From Pelodera strongyloides (taxonomy: Eukaryota; Nematoda; Chromadorea; Rhabditida; Rhabditidae), in assembly GCA_036852015.1 (NCBI GenBank), contig JAANDG010000232.1, forward strand, positions 124,001 to 188,000: a stretch of 64,000 nucleotides of DNA, given 5' to 3'. This document shows positions 52,258-64,000 of this stretch, piece after piece; the stretch's first letter is position 1, and each line of letters starts with the position of its first letter. The notes beneath the pieces are model-generated. The model ran no database searches and had not been told where the DNA came from. It saw nothing but the letters and a program-made list of their open reading frames with translations. The translations under genes were made by a program, and so were the position numbers.

Positions 52258-52400
52258 CTTCCGCATGCATGCGGTCATTTAAGTCAAAAAGCATGTATGC
52301 CGTCAATCGTGCGGCAGGCATGATTTTTTTGAGTACGGTATTGCCGGTCATGCATGCCGCCTTGTTCGCACTAACCGTGCATTTCACGGTTTTGAACAAA
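52258..52400. repeat. GCATGCATGC-type word cluster, first site
   Basis: CCGCATGCATGCGG, GCATGTATGCCG, CGGCAGGCATGA, GTCATGCATGCCGC and CCGTGCATTTCACGG occur within 140 bases. The same vocabulary returns at 54250-54395. Confidence 0.65.
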
Positions 52401-52562
52401 ATGCACGGTTCATTTTTTTCTGAGTTTTTTGCAAAGTTCTTTTTTTTTTGTGTATTTTTTTTTCGTTACCATGTTTATTTTGCTTATTTATTATTGTGCT
52501 AATGTTTTTTTGTAACAGATAAGGCGACAATGAAGTGCCAGTGGAGAAAGGAGTAGTACGAA

Positions 52563-54036
52563 ATGGATGGGATGGTTGACAGCGCAGGAATCGAAACGGA
52601 GGAAGTATTTGACAAGTTAGTGCGTTATTACTTACTATTCTTCATGTTTTTCTCTCGTGCCAATGTCTTGAAAAACCAAAGTCATGATTCAGTTATATCT
52701 GTCTGGGGGTGATTGGGGGGATAAATGTTGCAGTTGCACTCAGGGGCGGGGGACTTTGGAATTCTTTGACATTACATATGTTCGGCTTTATATGTATTGT
52801 ATTTCAGCTGCCTGTTTATTTAGAACAACCGATTTTCATTAGATATTTTAGAGAACGCACAACGAAACCCGTTCCCTCTGAATTTCTGAATACGCCACGC
52901 TGATATACACGTTGGATGGCTGAAGAACGTACGTTTTGTGTTTTGACTACCTTCTCATTTCTGTTCTACCTTATAACCACTAAACCGCTTGTCACTTTCA
53001 TTCAATAAATTTTTTTCGGAACCAGCATTGCCCTCGCCCTTGGTGGTGTTTTATTTGCAGGATACTGAAGTGGGGGAGGAAACACAATTTAAGGGAAATT
53101 TATTACATTTATTAGTTGTTTCAGAAATGACTGGATTGTCTCACAGGACACTACTCGCTACTGTCACCTGCTCTTCATCAGGTACTTTATTCAGTTTTAT
53201 TTTGTTTCATTAATTGTGGCTCATTTGGTGGTCGGATTTCCATACCCGTCTCGCGTAGTCTAAATTTTTCTTCAGCGTAATCTGAAGAAATTTTTTGAAG
53301 TTTTGCTGTAGAATCTTGTTTGTTTAAGCAAACTACCGGCCGTTTTTTGAAACGCATCGTGGACAACTGAGTCCTTACGTATTTATGCTGATTTTTTATT
53401 CTAATTCATGTCATCGCATTAGCATCATAAGAATAATAATGTTTGCGTTTCAAAACCCGGCCAGTATTTCGCTTTAACTCAGGGACACGTTTTGGTCTGT
53501 TTGAAAAGTATGCCCGACACTCTAATACGGATCTTTCGTAAAATTAAATATGTTTTATATGTAATGGCGCATCTTAGATCTGTTCGCCCACACTAGCGCA
53601 TATTCCTTCTACGTATTACGACTACGAAAGTGTTCATGGGATGACGCCGTTTGAGTAAATTGAGAGGGATCCATGTCAAGGTAAACAATTATGATTTAAT
53701 GTGGCCTTTTAGTTCTTTGAGAAAATGCAAACTTCCTGTAAAGTTGCAGTGATTGAGGGATACATAACGTGCGTAGTGTTAGTACCTTATTTTTCTGTTT
53801 CTGTGCATTTTTCTTACCAGTACTGCCTTTGTACTGTTGTTGGAGTGTAAAATATGACAATATAGCCTCAATTCGAGTTGTGTGTAGTGTCATGGGACGT
53901 ACAGTAGTCAATTAATAATAATCTATATGGGTAATTAGTGTATTGTTCACGTTACAGTGTGGTAAACTAACTCTTACGTTTCAGCTGTGCAGAGGACGAC
54001 AGGGGATGCGCTTTCTTCCGGGCCACAGCCAATTAA
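52563..54036 (+). CDS. Possible three-exon gene for a 53-residue protein
   Basis: I do not recognise this protein. Three segments chain in phase: 52563-52615 (donor GTTAGT), 53125-53181 (acceptor GTTTCAG, donor GTACTT) and 53985-54036 (acceptor GTTTCAG, stop TAA), encoding 53 residues. It starts MDGMVDSAGIETEEVFDKND, continues with WIVSQDTTRYCHLLFI and ends CAEDDRGCAFFRATAN. An acceptor TGTAACAG lies 44 bases before the ATG, but a short upstream ATG ORF intervenes. An AATAAA follows at about 54139. The MITE at 53333-53477 would sit in intron 2. Three short phase-matching pieces can occur by chance in AT-rich sequence, so this is tentative. Confidence 0.25.
53333..53477. mobile_element. TTAA-ended MITE, CCGGCC family
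   Basis: The left end TTAAGCAAACTACCGGCCGT and the right end, complement of TTAAAGCGAAATACTGGCCG, form inverted repeats of about 35 bases. The element is 145 bp with TTAA at both edges. Its left interior matches the fragment at 24658. Confidence 0.75.
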
Positions 54037-54249
54037 CAAACCACAAAGGAAAACCCTATTAATTAATTATAAATTTATTGCTTCTTTTCTTTTTCCAGTG
54101 CTTTGTTTGCTCTTGTATTGCTCTGCCAGTGTGACCAAATAAAAGATTGATGAATGATTGTCTTATTGGTGTTATTTTTGTTAATTAATGGTGGTTTATT
54201 TATTTTTATTAAAGGGGTGGCGGTAGGGAGGTTCCTGTGAAATTTTTCA

Positions 54250-54395
54250 TTTTCCGCACGTTTACGGCACCGTGCATAAGATGGATGCGGCATGCATGCT
54301 TTTTGAGATTTGGCATGCATGCAGTCATCATGACTGCATGCATGCCATTTGGATGCGGCATGCATGTTTTTTAATTGACAGCATGCATGCCAAGT
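54250..54395. repeat. GCATGCATGC word cluster with perfect 17-bp palindrome
   Basis: GGCATGCATGC occurs five times in either orientation. At 54312-54346 the arm GGCATGCATGCAGTCAT is followed by one base and its exact complement, forming a near-continuous 35-base palindrome. Confidence 0.8.
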
Positions 54396-55929
54396 GTGAC
54401 CTGAGTATAGAAATAGAATGTACCGTTAGAAAGTAAATGTGTTAGAAAGTAAATGTGATATTTACACGTTGGCATACCGCATACGTACAAAAATAGTTAC
54501 TGTATACTTATCTATATCATATCGATGATGCGTTAGGACCTTTATTCAAACTCTTCTTCCTAATTACATTTTCGATATTATACGCGCTTCAATCTTAAAA
54601 ATTTCAACCCATTTATCGATCTATCCTATAGTCTAAAGTAATTTTGTAATAATATCCGCATATGTTTGCATACATTGTATTGCCTCCATATAACTCAACC
54701 ATGCATCAGAACGAATGAATAGTGCTTTATAATTATGTTGCGCTATTATTATTCACAATATCACAATATTCTATATTATATGACACATAGTGTCATGACA
54801 AAACCACAGGGACATCATCAATGTATATTCAACGATTGTACAATATGGTGGGGACACCATCCGTTGTGAAGTATACTGTAAATCCTTTGTTAGCGCGCAG
54901 TGCTAACATAGTTAGGTTTAATTTTTGTGTAATTTTTTTCTCACTGTTAATCTAAACAGTCTGATACATAAGTAACAGTCCTAACAAAAAAGTGTTCGTA
55001 CCTTACCCTTCTAAGAATAGTGAACCTCCTCTATGGTCTCTTTCCGATCCTCCCTCTTTGAAATTATTTCCTCTAGCAATCATCCAATCCTTTTGTGAAC
55101 AGACAATTTTTGTATTATTGACCGGCCTCCATTTCCCGCTAACCAGTTCCATTCTGTATTCATATCCGACCACATACAAACACAACTACACTACACTAGA
55201 CAAACAACTACCACTCTCTCTATCTTTCTATCCTCAGCCTACCCGTCTCTTTCGCTATCCCGCGACTTCTAGCGGGGAAATATTTATTAATAAATAAATA
55301 TTGTGATACTCTCACAGTTTGTTTGATGTTAGTATCACGTAGCATAATAGTGGATCAGGTGTGCTCCAGAGTATCCCTATTTATTTAAATCCCATAGTTG
55401 TAATAATTAATATAAACAAAATTACTGCGAGATCTGAGCAGATTCATTTTTTATTTATAGAAACTAAATTGTGTGACATACAGTATTTAATTGACAACCT
55501 GGAACGCAACGCAATTAAAAACTCATAATGCGAAATTGCCGTAGTTTTGCATTTATTATTATTATTATAAACTAAAAATTTTTCGTTAAACTAAAATTTA
55601 AACACATATGTGCATTATTAAATGCTCATCAATTGTTTAACTCATTATTAAGTGCACATATTGAAGTGCTAAGTGTCAGATTTTTGCTTCCTCGTACTAT
55701 TAAAAACTCATTCTTAATTCTTACATCAATGTCCGGAATCAGCGATGTTATTGAGATTATAAACGTGTTTATTTGCCTTAAAATTATCATCCTATGAGTT
55801 TTTACATTGTATATATTTTCCTTCTTCGTTTTTACACATTCCGAGACATACACGCGCCATTGTTCAACCGTTTACATATTTGCTTCCCAGTTTTTCACTG
55901 TTTTATCTCCGTATATGCTTTAGACCACA

Positions 55930-58900
55930 ATGGGTAAGGAAGGAGGCCCTGTAGCTGGCGGGGCGCACACAGCAACGGTGCGCCTGCCAGATCAATCCAC
56001 CAGGGAATTTCCACTCTCCGTAAGTTTTTTTCTTCTTTCTTGAATGCTCAACTTACTCGCCTTATTTTTCACGCTTGTAAATTCTTCTTTGTTGTAAGTG
56101 GAAATTGCGTATTTTTGTTTATGGTGTACTGTAACTACCAGAGGAAGTTTTGGCACTATGGAGTAAGCTCTCTGTGCTCCGTCCTTTGATAAGAATGCTC
56201 TGTCTGTGCTTGGATGTTCGTGTTCTCTATTTTGCATCAGCTGAACAGATAAAAAAGACATAAATGTTTCCCTCCATGTTAATATAATTCTCTACTTCCG
56301 AGAGGACCGACGCCTACCATCATGTCCTTTTCAGTAGAAAAATGGATTGGATGCCGAAGAAAAATGACTGCGCCGCCCCAGGGTGTTTATTTTTATCCAC
56401 TATTGTTTATGTTACTGTAATGTAGGATATTATAGAAGTCGCCACTCGGGGAGGAGTTGTTCCAGCAGGTGACCAAGGACCTATCCATTGAGGAAAAGGA
56501 ATACTTTTCCCTTTGTTTCTACGATCATGAGCACACAAGAGTGAGTTTTCTGCACAGTTTTTTTTTGAAATTGAGATATTACTGCAGTGCATAAATGTAG
56601 GTAAATTTATATTGGTAAATGGTACGGGGTCGCTGATACGCTCAAACAAAGGGCTGGTCCCAGTTTTATGCGGTAATTCGTTATCGATATGTTGCACATC
56701 TAGTATGCAATTTAGAATTTAGGCTTTTCGGAGTTGGCGTCAGCCATTTTTGTTATTTGTTTGTAGACGTATGTTACCGATAATTCCACATGAACCTTGC
56801 GCTTGCGGTTTTATTTGTAGTCGAAAGGTCTTGTAGGTAATTTTCTTATTTGCAGCACTGGCTATACAACGACAAGAAAATTCAGAAACAGTTAAAGGGT
56901 ACGTTGACTTTTTTCATTCGCTTGCGTTCACCGAAGTTTTCATTGAATTAATCACTCATTAATTATTAATCTCATTAATTCATTAATTATTATGAATCAT
57001 TAATTAGTTGGTTCGTTGGTTGAGGCAGTCGGTTACCAAAATTAAACAGAGAATTAGTTTATTTTAATAACTGTCACTACCCATGTCATGTTCTCTTGTT
57101 ACGTAATGGTGATTATTGTTTGTTATTGTGACCGTGACATTGGTTTGGTGCTCAATTCGTCTATTTGTTTTTCTTCAGATTTGCCGTGGAACTTTTTCTA
57201 CGAAGTGAAGTTCTACCCGAGCAGCCCTGCTTCCTTAACAGACGATCATGCACGGTACACTTTGTTCCTCCAGCTGAAGAGCGACATTTACACAGGAAGG
57301 TGTGTTTTTGTTTAGCCTTCTTAGTTTTTAGTGGAAGTTTTGTTTATTTATTTGCATATATGTAATCTGTTCTGTGATTTATCATCTGTCACATCGATGC
57401 ACTCTTCTAAAGAGACTAGTTAATATTTTTTTTTTTTTTAAATTCCCAAGTATTCTGTGATAAAACTCCCGGATTACTAAAACGTGGCTGCGAAAACCGT
57501 TTTGCATAATATGCAAAATGGGGTGAGTTTGTGAGTTAGTAGGAAATGACAATCCACAACTTGTTACCGTAGTCAGTACCCAAAAATAGGTACTGACTAC
57601 GGTAACAAGTCTGACAATATTGATTTTGTTTCTGCTTGCAGACTTCCCACAACTGCCGAAACTCAGGCCCTTCTGGGCTCGCTGGCTGCTCAAGCTGAAT
57701 TTGGAGACTTTCAGAATACTGCCGAATATGAAAACTATTTGCAAACTGCCAAGGTTCGCTGTTTGTGATTGATTATAATGTGTATTATTCTTGCGACATG
57801 TCATGCATTCTCTATGCTCTGATTTTCGGCCGTTGATGTCTTTTTTTTGTCATTGATGGTTCATTTGTGTATTAGTATTGTAATATAGAATGTTCAGTTG
57901 TCGCCAAACCTTACGTCGGAAATTGTCGACAAAATCAAGGAAAATCATCAAAATCACAAGTATGTTACCATTTCTCTGTTCTTGCCGTGTGATTCTTTGT
58001 TGTGCATGGACAGCATGTAACATCTCACAACAAGTGTAAAATTTTTTTGTTTATTGCAAAGCATTATTTTAATTTGTATTTCTGTGGGGTTGTGTTCCTT
58101 AGGTACGATGGTTTTCTACCCCCAACTTCTGTTTACAGTAACCATTTGCAGAGGAATGCCACATTCGGAAGCGGAAACCCGCTACTTGGAAATTTGCAAG
58201 GAACTGGCGATGTACGGAGTGTTCCAGTTTCCTGCTAAGGTATGGTATTTTTTGTTTGCGAGTTCTAATTCTACCTGAAACTGGCGGCTAGTACAGTTAG
58301 TGCAGCATGTGATGGTAGTATTGCTTTGTGGGAATCATGACTATTGTAGCGTTATTTACTATTACTATTGTAGCGTTATTTAATCCATTTTCATGATCCA
58401 CTCGCACTCATATGGCATCAATAGTTTTCGAAAATGTTCTGTTGTTAGAGTTTGTGAAAGTCTGTTTCTAGCTAGTAGTAGTAGTGATTCGTTGTCAAGC
58501 CGTTTAGTGCGACTTTTCAGGATAGTAAAGGAACTCCAGTGAATATAGGTGTCAGTGCACACGGCGTCAACGTATACCGAGAACAGGTTAGAATTTTCAG
58601 TGAAAACGTTTTATTCTTGTTGTTGTAGCAATTGAATCGTAAACGAATGTAGCAATTGTTGTCCCAAACGACGTTGTATTCTTCTTTACAAGTGTACATC
58701 GTGAACTATACACGAATAGTAGCCAACTGTGGTTTTAGGTGCGAATTCATCGGTTTGCTTGGCAGAACATTATCAAAGTTAGCTACCGTCGAAGCTGGTT
58801 TTCTATCAAGTTGAAAGCTGGAGAGGTTAGCATATAAAGATAATATATTACGTTATATCTTTGTATTACCTTTCTTTGGATGGTGAAATTAGTAGAATAA

Positions 58901-61900
58901 TTAATGTTTTATAGCATAACGACCCAGTTATTGAATCATTTTGCATTATTATTATTGCCTTGTTCATTTTCCAAAATTGTATTGGCCAACTCAACAATAA
59001 GCTGAGTGAGTTGGAATGTTTGTTATCCTACGGATGTTAAAGACTTCAGTTCATCAAGTGTTTTCATACATACCCACCGCCACCGCAAAACACAAATTAC
59101 AAATACCGTGCTAAATACCAACATTTACTCTTTATGTTTTATTCGGCCAATTTATTGTATCATTTTGTATTGTCTTGTTACTTTTCCAAAATTACATTAG
59201 CCAACTTAACAATAATCTGAGGCCGGTTTCACAAAAATTTAACTCCGGTTAGGATAGGTTAACTTTATCCTCAGGGTGGCTGCCCCGTGGGGTAGCTAAC
59301 CTGCTAACCCTCCACGCACTTCACAAAGATTTACCGCCGCAGGGCGGCTAACCCGGCACTACCCCTTTGGCTGCGCATCTTGAAATACAACGTTGTGCCG
59401 ACTACGCAGCCAAAGTCGGTTAAAATGTCTGTTATACTCGATTTTAGCAAAGTGTTCGAATTATTTGTATGTGATATGTAAGGAAGGGTATAATTAAAGG
59501 TTAAAATTTTGGGTAGTTTATAAGAAAAGCATGATACTGTGGGCTTCATTATGTGACCTTGGCACTGTGTATGGGTTTCATGCTTGCATAAACCAATACG
59601 GCACTCTGAATTTCCACTTATTTGTTATATAAGAAAGGGGAGGCAAACTACTAGTTTATTTAGGTAGTATTATTATATACCTTTTTTGTCCATGATGATT
59701 AAACAAAAAATATACGGAAAAATATGCGAAATATTTAATTCTCGTATGTTCAAAATATAAATATAGTTCTTTTTAAAAAATGTAAATAATACATAAATAT
59801 ACATTAAGTACACTCCTAAGACCTTTCTTATTGCATTTCGTTACTAAATATTGCCAGCGAAACTCTTTGTTCGAGCTAGCCTGGTTTAACCCGAGTCCGG
59901 ACTCGGGTTAACCCTGCCCCGAGTTTGGCTTGGAAAGAGAGGTCACGGGTTAACTTTACCCCTGCTCGGGATAGAGTTATTCCGGGTTAAATCTTTGTGA
60001 AACGGGTTTCTCTCTCGCGAGGCTGGGTTAGGGTCCCTACCCCGGAGTTAAAGTTTTGTGAAACCGGCCTCTGATTCGTAATGTTTTTTTATCCTATGGT
60101 TGTTAAAGTGTTCAGTTCATCAAGTGTTTTCAACCTCAAAACACAAGTTACGTCACAAGTGCCGAAAACGATTCATTTTTCCGTTACTGTAAGTTTGTAT
60201 ATCATGTTGTAGATCGACAAGAAGGAAGCCACTGTTGCGTTCAAGTTATCAGACTATTATCATGCGAAGCGTGTTTGGAAGTCGGCCGTTGAGCATCACA
60301 CGTTTTTCAGGTGATTAGTTTTATATGCGCACGATGTATGTAGGTTCTCAAATTGTAACTTTGGAAGATGGTTGTCACTAAACACGTTAACGAACAAACG
60401 AACTTTAACCACTATGCGGGACTGGACTGTTAACTTACATTTGAGTTTTCAGGCTGATTCAACCAGAAGATAAGTCAAAGACTGCGCTTTTCCGCTGGGG
60501 ATCCGCTCGGTTCCGTTATCACGGAAGAACGCAGTTCCAAACAAAAATGGCAAGTCAGATGTTCGATCGACCCGCGTCTGCTACTATCCCTCGCTCGCAA
60601 GGATCGCGCATTTCCCAGTCTCTCGATAATGGTTGGTTTGATTGCTTGTCTTGATTTAATTACATTTGTATATCAACGCTGTCCCTCTCCCTCTCGATAG
60701 TGATTCCCGTCCTCGATCATGTATTCAATTTTCTCAATTTAGTTGCTAACAAAGTGCAAACGTTGCCGCTCAACTACGCTGATTCCCATGGCTCGCAAGA
60801 TGTAAGTATTTTTTTTCAGCATGTCACGGTTGTTGAAAGCATCCGTCTTACTAATGTAACTCACAACTAACTCTTTCGCGAGTTGATGGCGATGGCTCGT
60901 TGGTGTATACAGGGCAATATAATAACTTGCCTTATTGCTGGAATTGAAAAGAATTTGAATATTAGCTAGGTCAATCAAATTGCGAATTCGCTTGTGTGGT
61001 TTAGCTTTGACTGCTTTTCCCTTGTTTGTAATAACTTGTTTTTGTGTTCTTTTTATATTCGTTTCCATTGCAGTTGCATTCTCCGAGCAAGACGTACGCG
61101 GTGAATGAAGTCGCAGAGAAACGTAAGAGTGCCGTGAAGGTGGGTGCTTCTGGTGACAATGATGTCATTGATGATGACGAGCTAGTCTACCTCCCGGTTG
61201 GGTCGCCAGATTCTGCCGCATACTACACCCACGAACAGTCGATGTCGTACGGTCGCGCTTCTTCTACCGCTGAAAGTGTTTACCGCAGCAGTGATCGTGG
61301 TGTCCGCTTCGCTGATTCTCAATCTCCCAAGTCTGCATGCACCGTGAAAACCATTCCATCTGATGTGTCGCCGTCTAAGATTACATCGAAAGCACGACGC
61401 CGGTTGTTCGGAACCGCCAAAGCTGAGAGTCCTCAAGTTAAATTGCTGGCATTGCACTCGCCGGTCCGGGAAGGAGACGTGGTTTCAAATCTTCCTCCTG
61501 CTCAAGAACTGAATCCAGTACCGCTGCAGGATGCAGTCTCCGTGTACAGTAAAGGATTTTACGACAGATTGTCCCCAAGCAGGGGTTACAACATAAACAC
61601 ACTACAATACAAAGGACCTGTCAGTGGTTTGGATCCAATAGAAGATATGCCTTCCTATCCTATTCGCTATTTCGTTGACGTCAAACATTCCGGTCAAAAG
61701 AAAGTCCACCACGCATCACTGATCAAGCATGAAGGGAGTGAAGACGAAGTTAGCGTCGGAAAAGTTAATTTACTGAACTACACTTTTCGGACGCTCGCAA
61801 ATTATCCAGAATTACGCTTGGAGCCGCGTAGAGAGCTTCCTTCATCGAATATTTTTGAGTACGCTCATGTTTACTATCCCATCGAGGAGGAAACACGATC

Positions 61901-64000
61901 TACGCGTAAAATGGAGGTTGTTATCGATTATGGAGACCGTATAAGAAATTTGCACAGCGGAAACCAAGAAACATCCAGCGATAGCGAAGTGATCAACAAG
62001 GCGAATGTTGTACCTGAATCTTATGGTCTCGCATCTACTTCTTATGACGGCCCACTTGAAAGTACTCCTCGTGAAGAAGATCTTGGAACTGCTCTACTTC
62101 GCGACTATTCCGCCGTGTACCATCCTGGCGAGTCGTGGAATGTGAAACTGCAGAAGTCCAAGGTGAAGAAGCCCAAGGCCGAGAAGGAACCCAGTATCGA
62201 AGACGCCGAAAAGAAGAAAACAGCCGTTGTCTATCTGAAAGCTGTGCCGAAAGAGGGCGAGGAAGAAGAAGCGGAACAGTCGAGTGCTGAGGAAAAAGAG
62301 AAGAGCAGGAAGGGACGTGACTGGTCGTTCAATCTGCCGGACGTGCATCTTCCACACTGGAAGTTTGGTGGTCGCAAAGCTAAGGAGCCGAAAGAAGGAG
62401 GAGAGGTCACCACTGCTGCTTACCCAGGTTCGTCGGACAAATATGAAGGGCCCCTGGACACGGTAGATCGCAAGGACGAGCTCGAAAAACTGCCTCTTGA
62501 CGTGTCGCCCACGAAGGACACTGCTGCCTCTACAACCGTTCGGAAGTACTTCCTATTCGGTAGAGTTCGTCACGAAGGCGACGAGGATGTGATCGACAAG
62601 GAGAATGTTGTACCGGAATCTTATGGTCTCGCATCTACTTCTTATGAGGGCCCACTTGAAAGTACTCATCGTGAAGAAGATCTTGGAACTGCTCCACTTC
62701 GCGACTATTCCGCCGCGTACCATCCTGGCGAGTCGTGGAATGTGAAACTGCAAAAGTCCAAGGTGAAGAAGCCCAAGGCCGAGAAGGAACCCAGTATCGA
62801 AGACGCCGAAAAGAAGAAAACAGCCGTTGTCTATCTAAAAGCTGTGCCGAAAGAGGGCGAGGAAGAAGAAGCGGAACAGTCGAGTGCTGAGGAAAAAGAG
62901 AAGAGCAAGAAGGGACGTGACTGGTCGTTCAATCTGCCAGACGTGCATCTTCCACACTGGAAGTTTGGTGGTCGCAAAGCTAAGGAGCCGAAAGAAGGAG
63001 AAGAGGTCATCACTGCTGCTTACCCAGGATCGTCGGACAAATATGAAGGGCCCCTGGACACGGTAGATCGCAAGGACGAGCTCGAAAAACTGCCTCTTCA
63101 CGTGTCGCCCACGAAGGACAATGCTGCCTCTACAACCGTTCGGAAGTACTTCCTATTCGGTAGAGTTCGTCACGAAGGCGACGAGGATGTGATCGACAAG
63201 GAGAATGTTGTACCGGAATCTTATGGTCTCGCATCTACTTCTTATGACGGCCCACTTGAAAGTACTCCTCGTGAAGAAGATCTTGGAACTGCTCCACTTC
63301 GCGACTTTTCCGCCGTGTACCATCCTGGCGAGTCGTGGAATGTGAAACTGCAAAAGTCCAAGGTGAAGAAGCCCAAGGCCGAGAAGGAACCCAGTATCGA
63401 AGACGCCGAAAAGAAGAAAACAGCCGTTGTCTATTTAAAAGCTGTGCCGAAAGAGGGCGAGGAAGAAGAAGCGGAACAGTCGAGTGCTGAGGAAAAAGAG
63501 AAGAGCAAGAAGGGACGTGACTGGTCGTTCAATCTGCCAGACGTGCATCTTCCGCACTGGAAGTTTGGTGGTCGCAAAGCGAAGGAGCCGAAAGAAGGAG
63601 AAGAGGTCATCACTGCTGCTTTCCCAGGATCGTCGGACAAATATGAAGGGCCCCTGGACACGGTAGATCGCAAGGACGAGCTCGAAAAACTGCCTCTTGA
63701 CGTGTCGCCCACGAAGGACACTGCTGCCTCTACAACCGTTCGGAAGTACTTCCTATTCGGTAGAGTTCGTCACGAAGGCGACGAGGATGTGATCGACAAG
63801 GAGAATGTTGTACCGGTATCTTATGGTCTCGCATCTACTTCTTATGAGGGCCCACTTGAAAGTACTCATCGTGAAGAAGATCTTGGAACTGCTCCACTTC
63901 GCGACTATTCCGCCGCGTACCATCCTGGCGAGTCGTGGAATGTGAAACTGCAAAAGTCCAAGGTGAAGAAGCCCAAGGCCGAGAAGGAACCCAGTATCGA
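55930..64000 (+). CDS. frm-1: Protein 4.1-type FERM protein with long repeat tail (3' end outside window)
   Basis: A protein 4.1/coracle-type membrane-skeleton linker that joins transmembrane proteins to spectrin-actin at the plasma membrane. Thirteen exons join in phase: 55930-56019, 56436-56540, 56856-56898, 57179-57299, 57642-57753, 57889-57959, 58152-58239, 58521-58586, 58739-58825, 60213-60310, 60453-60631, 60743-60801 and 61074 to the window end. FERM N lobe (about 17-105): [53 protein letters not shown] lobe (about 108-212): [38 protein letters not shown] lobe (about 214-310): [40 protein letters not shown]-adjacent region: [20 protein letters not shown]. The last visible exon is open for 2,927 bases and contains YxGP[LV] motifs and the 200-residue repeats described separately. 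The start follows CTTTAG-ACCACA. The symbol is by family resemblance; other 4.1-like paralogues are possible. Confidence 0.92.
57559..57610 (+). other. Perfect 22-bp hairpin near the acceptor of frm exon 5
   Basis: ACTTGTTACCGTAGTCAGTA (+CC) at 57559-57580 and its exact complement at 57589-57610 enclose the loop CAAAAATA. It sits 32 bases before the exon beginning at 57642, so it could fold in the pre-mRNA close to the branch point and acceptor. Confidence 0.9.
58912..60150 (+). repeat. Tandem intronic duplication, second copy split by a transposon
   Basis: In frm intron 9, the block at about 58930-59075 (ATCATTTTGCATT, TTTCCAAAATTG, GCCAACTCAACAATAA, AGTTCATCAAGTGTTTTCA) recurs at 59155-59220 and continues at 60070-60145 on the other side of the inserted element. 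The two copies are perhaps 80-85% alike by eye. Confidence 0.75.
59221..60069. mobile_element. 849-bp non-autonomous DNA transposon in frm intron 9
   Basis: The ends GGCCGGTTTCACAAAAATTT and the complement (AAAGTTTTGTGAAACCGGCC) form terminal inverted repeats of about 30 bases with an indel. A 5-bp direct repeat TCTGA flanks it (59216-59220 and 60070-60074). The interior has further inverted GGGTTAAC/GTTAACCC and ACTCCGG words and no transposase. The superfamily is not assigned. The duplicated intron block supplies an uninterrupted reference copy. Confidence 0.85.
61986..64000 (+). repeat. Coding tandem repeats, 600 bp / 200 aa unit, in the frm gene
   Basis: Copies lie at 61986-62585, 62586-63185, 63186-63785 and 63786 to the window end (partial). 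Each encodes SYDGPLEST or [27 protein letters not shown], a Lys/Glu-rich charged stretch, [40 protein letters not shown] and [18 protein letters not shown]. Each unit therefore has two related YxGPL sub-motifs, and a lone diverged one ([17 protein letters not shown]) occurs upstream near 61608. Copies are about 98% alike, including synonymous sites. Confidence 0.95.

Larger units (their letters stand above)
42175..55929. other. 13.7 kb gene-poor region
   Basis: Apart from one weak three-exon candidate at 52563-54036, I can support no gene. The region is AT-rich and carries CT/GA microsatellites (43740-43905, 45628-45750, 46468-46522, 48240-48380, 51485-51543, 51788-51872), local word-repeat clusters (43055-43250, 46140-46245, 50060-50155, 52258-52400, 54250-54395) and one TTAA-type MITE (53333-53477). 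Confidence 0.5.

Overview
The window looks like about 64 kb of a nematode nuclear genome. It is AT-rich, and its genes are split into many small exons with GT..AG introns, often ending TTTCAG or TTTTAG. Several start codons lie within 0-25 bases of a TTTTAG/TTCCAG-type acceptor with no upstream coding exon, which is the signature of spliced-leader trans-splicing. The gene pair NECAP followed by a UBE2J2-like E2 also matches what I recall of a neighbouring pair in Caenorhabditis elegans (ncap-1 and ubc-15). All genes were found by joining exons whose splice phases agree; no search was run.

Layout, all on the + strand. 1-1043: 3' exons of an unrecognised gene. 1960-2720: a dead LINE 3' end. 2795-7553: NECAP, with its introns loaded with inverted-repeat elements. 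8810-10350: UBE2J2-like ubiquitin-conjugating enzyme, probably co-transcribed with NECAP. 10430-17630: a 7.2 kb satellite of tandem hairpins in two sub-arrays. 17640-27280: about 9.6 kb with no gene I can support, more CpG-rich, with a mosaic of short dispersed repeats. 27289-28744: RLP24/RSL24D1 ribosome biogenesis factor. 29198-37364: a 29-exon gene encoding two C2H2 fingers, a FLYWCH/MULE-like zinc domain and a transposon-type integrase fold with damaged catalytic residues. 38022-42174: old-yellow-enzyme family NADH:flavin oxidoreductase. 42175-55929: mostly gene-free, with CT/GA microsatellites and several local word-repeat clusters, plus one possible 53-residue gene. 55930-64000 and beyond: protein 4.1-type FERM gene whose tail contains 200-residue tandem repeats.

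The genes are mostly housekeeping: endocytic adaptor, ER-type E2, 60S maturation factor, oxidoreductase and membrane skeleton. The exception is the integrase-derived gene, which I regard as the best candidate for an undescribed system: a transposon integrase apparently captured as a host DNA-binding protein. The second notable item is the hairpin satellite directly behind the E2 gene.

Limits: exon boundaries are by eye; first exons, UTRs and trans-splice sites need RNA evidence; family names come from motif recognition only.
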